In this document: piece by piece, positions 59,701 to 64,000 of the stretch
Layout: each line of letters opens with the position of its first letter
Numbering within the stretch: position 1 is the first letter of the stretch
Assembly (NCBI GenBank): GCA_029783825.1
Contig: JAREIK010000506.1
Coordinates: forward strand, 1,871,002-1,935,001
Reading direction: 5' to 3'
DNA: 64,000 nucleotides
Origin: Sapria himalayana
Lineage: Eukaryota; Streptophyta; Magnoliopsida; Malpighiales; Rafflesiaceae
Notes under the pieces: generated by a model
Told to the model about the DNA's origin: nothing
The model's database searches: none
What the model saw: the letters and a program-made list of their open reading frames with translations, nothing else
Made by a program: the position numbers and the translations under genes

Positions 59701-61770
59701 GTTGTGTTGCATAATTTTTTTTGTTAGGTGATATCCCAAAAGATCATTAATAAGAGCATGTCATCAACAATGATTCACAACTGAATGGGTTATAAAATTA
59801 GTAAAGTAAACTTTCATCTAGATATTAATCCCAGATAGATTGTATCAAAAGATGGTTATTTAATAACGAGACAATCTGTTTATAGTAAAATGGATCTTTA
59901 TATTATTACCCAATCTTTGGTTTATGGTTTATTCATTTAATCTATGTAATGATATTTAAGTTACTTGACTTATATTATGTAGGACATAGAAAAAAGGTTA
60001 GTATTGCAATGATTTCTTTCCATAAAGTCACCATTGAGACCATCCTAATGGTGATCCCCTCATAGGTATCCCCTTAGTAAGTCATTACCATGACAATAAT
60101 TCATCTTTGCTCGAGATTCATTCATAATCTCATACCTTTAGAAAAATTTGCCAAAAATTATTTAATGGTTTCTTTGTATGCATACTCTTATTCTCTAGTT
60201 TCAAATATTTAAAGACTAAATATTGACATAATTTATAAGTATTTACTCCTTCAAATTCATAAGTACCATATTCACATAATTAAAATATGCTTCCCTCAAG
60301 TTTCATCATGAGGAACCATACAAGTAAAAGTAACTCATAAAGATTGTCACCACCTTGCAAGTTATAACATACTTGTACTCGTCCTAAAGATTACTTGTCA
60401 CTATCATTCTCGATGATGTTATGACTCACATACTAAAGGTGAACCCCTTGTGAGAATGTTTTATATATCATCGATCTCAAACAAGAACTAGTTCTTTTAA
60501 GTCATATAGAATGGATTGACATGTAAAAACATTCATAATTTCAACTTTATAAGTACCATACCCATGATGATTAAGATACCCAAATTTGGTTTTATTGTAT
60601 AAGTTTTTCTCATGCATCATAGTCAGAAGTGCAATCACTTCATTCCTATTATATATGCTAGTGAGTTCCTTGGTTTACCTATCATTATTCACCATGACAA
60701 CCTTTCACAAACCTACTAATAGTCAAAATCATAGTTCAAGTTTTATTTAATCACAATCTATTAATATCTATAATAAAAAGTAAATTAAACACATTCATTT
60801 TTTAATTAATAACTAAGGTGACATCACATATCTCAATTTACACAAACCTTAGACCCATGCTAATTTTTACAAATTTATAAATCTATCCTAAAGAAGAGGG
60901 GTTTAAGAGTTGTGCCTCCCGACTATAAATATTAACATTAATTTTGCATCACTTGCTTGCTTGTCAAAATCCTCGAGAATGTGATATTAACACATATGGT
61001 TTGGTAATTATCGTGGCTTTTCTTATTTTGTGAGGGAGAAGAAGAGGAAGGTGAGAGATACCTTATAATTACTTTTAACTTCCTCATTAATACTTGGGTG
61101 ACCTTGTATTACTCTAAGTAAAAAGTCATAACTTTCAAAAGAATTTCTCAACTTTGACATTTATCTTTTTACCTTGAAGTTATAACTCTATAAAAAGGTT
61201 GTGAAGGTCTACATCTTGATCTTTATATTAATATAAAGTTATGCTATTAGTAATGACTATAACCTGTGCCTAAGAACTTTGTAACATAAAGTCAAGGTAC
61301 TATGAACATGGTCATGACTTATTACCTTTGTCATCTGATCATCCATAAAGGGCCATAAAGCTAAGAAGTGGTTGTAGAGTGATGAATGGATTCTCATTTG
61401 TTATATAATTTTGATGTTGTATAAAAGTTTGGGCATTAGTAATGGTTTCTCTTGACTTTTATATGGCCATGGAGCTAAGCAATAGTTACTATGTTGAGGT
61501 CTCGCATGTATCAGATATGGCCTCGATGCTGGGAAATAGTCATAACATATAATTTTATCTTCATATCTCTAAAATATCCATTGTGATTTGGGGAGTTGTG
61601 GCACTGACATTTTCTTCTCTCATATATCATGTTGCCACATCACTTCAAAGATATCATGACACTAGTAATTAGCTCGAGCATATAAGTTGTAGTTATTCCT
61701 TCCTTTAAGGATAAGATTCGGGATATTTAAAATAGTCATTGAATAGTTTCTTTAAACATATGAGCTTGTG
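59701..61770 (+). repeat. LTR-like repeat R1, plus orientation, missing the last part
   Basis: Starts GTTGTGTTGCATAATTTTTTTTGTTAGGTGATATCCC. It holds the TTATATTATGTAGGACATAG block (about 59969), the CCTTAGTAAGTCATTACCA block (about 60072), CTCATGCATCATAG (about 60609), AGAGGGGTTTAAGAG (about 60895) and the TCATGACTTAT/TCATAAC zone (61120-61720). The terminal ACTTGGTT block is absent and R2-like sequence begins instead. Confidence 0.5.
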
Positions 61771-62249
61771 GATGACTCTTGAGAATAGATGATTTATTAT
61801 CTCAGTGAAAAATTATTTAGCAAACAACTAAGATGGGATTATCATTAGTATGAGCTTAATAGTGGTAATAACCTCATGTGTCATAATATAAAATGTGCAT
61901 TGCACAATAAGCCAACCTTCATTTGGTACCCAAACCCAATATAATTCAAACTATTTCCGAATGCATCACATAAATTAAATGTAAAAATATTATGAACTAA
62001 GATCCATACCAAAATCTACAATTATCTTCTTTGCTAGAATTTTTCTATCTCTTTATTAGTTGAGCAAACTATTGATAAAACTCCTTTACGATCAATATCT
62101 AGACAATATTCCTTTTTACTACTTGTATAACTTATCTACATAAGAATATATATTAATGAAATACCATACAAAATGACCATTTGGGATACTAACTAATTAA
62201 TAAAATTCGATAACATAACAAAATTGCATCATATGCATAAGATTTTTAT
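61771..62249 (+). repeat. R2-like fragment and spacer
   Basis: GATGATTTATTATCTCAGTGAAAAAT and the following ATTATCATTAG block resemble the start of R2 at 20510 and 13195. Similarity weakens after about 62060 and no primer-binding site is seen before the pol sequence. Confidence 0.35.
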
Positions 62250-64000
62250 GGAGAAGGTTGTGAGTTTGATGATTGAGCACCAACATATGTTAAATCCAAT
62301 CATGAAAGACATGGTATAAAAGGAGATCATGAAATGGTTAAAGGTAAGTATCATTTATGTTACATATAATAGTCCTTGGATGAGTTTAATTCATCTTACA
62401 CCAAAGAAAAGAAAATTGATGGTAGTAAAAATCATGACTGATGAAAAGATTTTCATACATGTAACCACCAGATAGCGATTATGTATTGATTATCAATAAT
62501 TGAACAAGAGGGCAAGAAATGATCAATATCCACTTTTATTCATGGATTAAATTTGAGACAAAATCTCAACTCCTTCATTCTATTATTTTCTAGATGGATA
62601 TTCAGAATACATTCAGATCCTAATTAACCCAATAGATCAATAAAAAATGTTGTTCGCTTCCCCTTTGGGGCTTACACATTTAGGAGAATGTCATATGGTC
62701 TTTCTAATAGTCTGACAATATTTCATAGGTGTATGAATGCAACTTTTTTCAACCTTAATGAGAAAATTATGAATATATTTATGGTATTATAAATGATTTT
62801 TCTATATATGGAGACTCTTTTGAAAAATATTTGCATAACCTAGAGGTTATATTAAAGCAATGCAAAGAGAAAAATTACATCTTAAACTGAGAGAAATGTT
62901 ACTTAATGGTTAAGAAATAGATCATATCTGGGACATGCAGTTTCTGCTAGAATATTGGAGGTTGTTAATGTAAAAGTGTTTGGTGATCAAGACCCTACAC
63001 ACCCTATGACAATCAAGGGGGTGAGACATTTTCTTTGGCACATGATGTTTTACTAGTGATTTATCACAAACATTTTGAATATGGAAAAACTATTATGTAA
63101 ACTAATGGAAAAAGATGTGGTGTCTGATTTTGATCAAGAATGCATCAATTATTTTGAAGAGTTGAAAATGAAATTGATTGAAAGTAGAATCTCGATAGTA
63201 CCACAATAGGAAGAATCATTTTTTATCATATGTGATACAAGTGCATATACTTTTTGAAACATGTTTGGATAAAAATGGGACAAGATCTTTAGAAAAATTT
63301 TATATGCCAATTGGACTTTAAATGAAGACTAAGAGAAAGGCACAAGAATGGAAAAGGAACTGCTAGCTCTGGTATTCTTTTGTGAAAAATTTTAGCCATA
63401 CATTCTCAAAACAAAGGTTGTGATTTGCATGGATCACATAGCTGTACATTTGTTGATGACAAAATGAAAGCTAAGCCAAGACTAATAGTATGAATACTTT
63501 TTCTTCAAGAATTTGATCTAGAAATCTAGGATAAGAAAGGGAGTGACAATGTGATAGCTGACCATTTATCATGATTGTAATATAGAGATAAAAGAATAAA
63601 AGAGGCTAAAATTTTGAAAGATTTCTCAGATTAACAAGTTTTGATGATAGAGGCCCAACTATGCTGCTATTTTGAATTTGTTAACTATTTAGAATATGAT
63701 GACTTACCACCTTTCTCACATTACACAAAAAGAAACAATTCTTGTATGACATGAGAAACTACATATGAGTTGATCCACTTTTGTTTAAAATAAATATTAA
63801 TCAAATTGTAAAAAGATGTGGGTCCAAAGAGGAACGAATGAATATAATCTTCAAATGTTACTCATCACCTTATGGGAGAATTTTAGAGGTAACTAAACCT
63901 CTTAGAATGTATTTCAATATAGTTTTGTTTGGCCTTCATTATTTTGAGATTGTCAAAATATGGTATGACAATGCGATAGATACCAAATATTGAGTAACAT
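62250..64000 (+). pseudogene. Athila-like pol relic: RT, RNase H, integrase N-terminus (runs off window)
   Basis: RT motifs read in several frames. NPIMKDMV lies at about 62295, CIDYQ at about 62489, FLDGYSEYIQILI at about 62587-62622 and FASPLG at about 62650. The catalytic box is INDFSIYGDSFEKYLHNLEV (62789-62848), where the first aspartate of the expected DD pair is asparagine. RNase H remains include QEFDLEI (63509-63529) and KKGSDNVIADHLS (about 63534-63572). The integrase zinc-finger side is the ORF 63781-63993 (VKRCGSKEERMNIIF, YSSPYG). Stops are numerous. The integrase core would lie beyond 64000. The lineage is inferred from motif wording shared with Athila elements. Confidence 0.75.

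Overview
This window is intergenic DNA of a flowering plant nuclear genome. It is AT-rich and packed with old, nested transposable elements: Ty3/gypsy Athila-like elements, Ty1/Copia elements with an initiator-tRNA-Met type primer site, hAT elements with GC-rich ends and 8-bp target duplications, and an En/Spm-type CACTA end. I found no convincing host protein-coding gene, no tRNA or rRNA gene and no CRISPR array. The species cannot be determined from the sequence. Repeat content this dense suggests a large-genome angiosperm.

Layout. 1-3.9 kb: AT-rich tandem repeat, then unassigned AT-rich DNA. 3.9-5.1 kb: decayed Copia reverse transcriptase/RNase H. 5.9-6.6 kb: a duplicated hAT transposase C-terminus, entered at 6616 by a CACTA end. 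8.6-9.4 kb: a GAGCTC-rich repeat. 9.4-13.2 kb: degenerate hAT copy A (minus). 13.2-18.2 kb: Athila-like gag-protease relic (plus) with a non-autonomous hAT inside it. 18.8-43.3 kb: copies of one long LTR-like repeat (called R1 here) in both orientations, mixed with minus-strand gag-protease relics, hAT copy B (25.1-28.4 kb), a structurally complete Copia element (36.4-41.6 kb) and a GC-rich hAT element (43.3-43.9 kb). 44-52 kb: Athila-type pol and extra-ORF relics. 52.1-57.7 kb: hAT copy C (plus), holding a GATA/GACA array and a nested hAT. 57.8-64 kb: the rest of the extra ORF, another gag-protease relic, R1 again, and a gypsy RT/RNase H/integrase relic running off the window.

Order of events. 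Several insertions are dated relative to one another by target duplications. hAT C split an Athila extra ORF, and a smaller hAT then entered hAT C. A non-autonomous hAT split an Athila gag. hAT B split the linker of a minus-strand gag-protease relic. The Copia element and a hAT both entered one R1 copy. The Copia element is the youngest large unit: its LTRs differ by about 6% by hand count, yet its gag and pol are already broken. Every coding region seen is a pseudogene, so nothing here looks able to transpose on its own.
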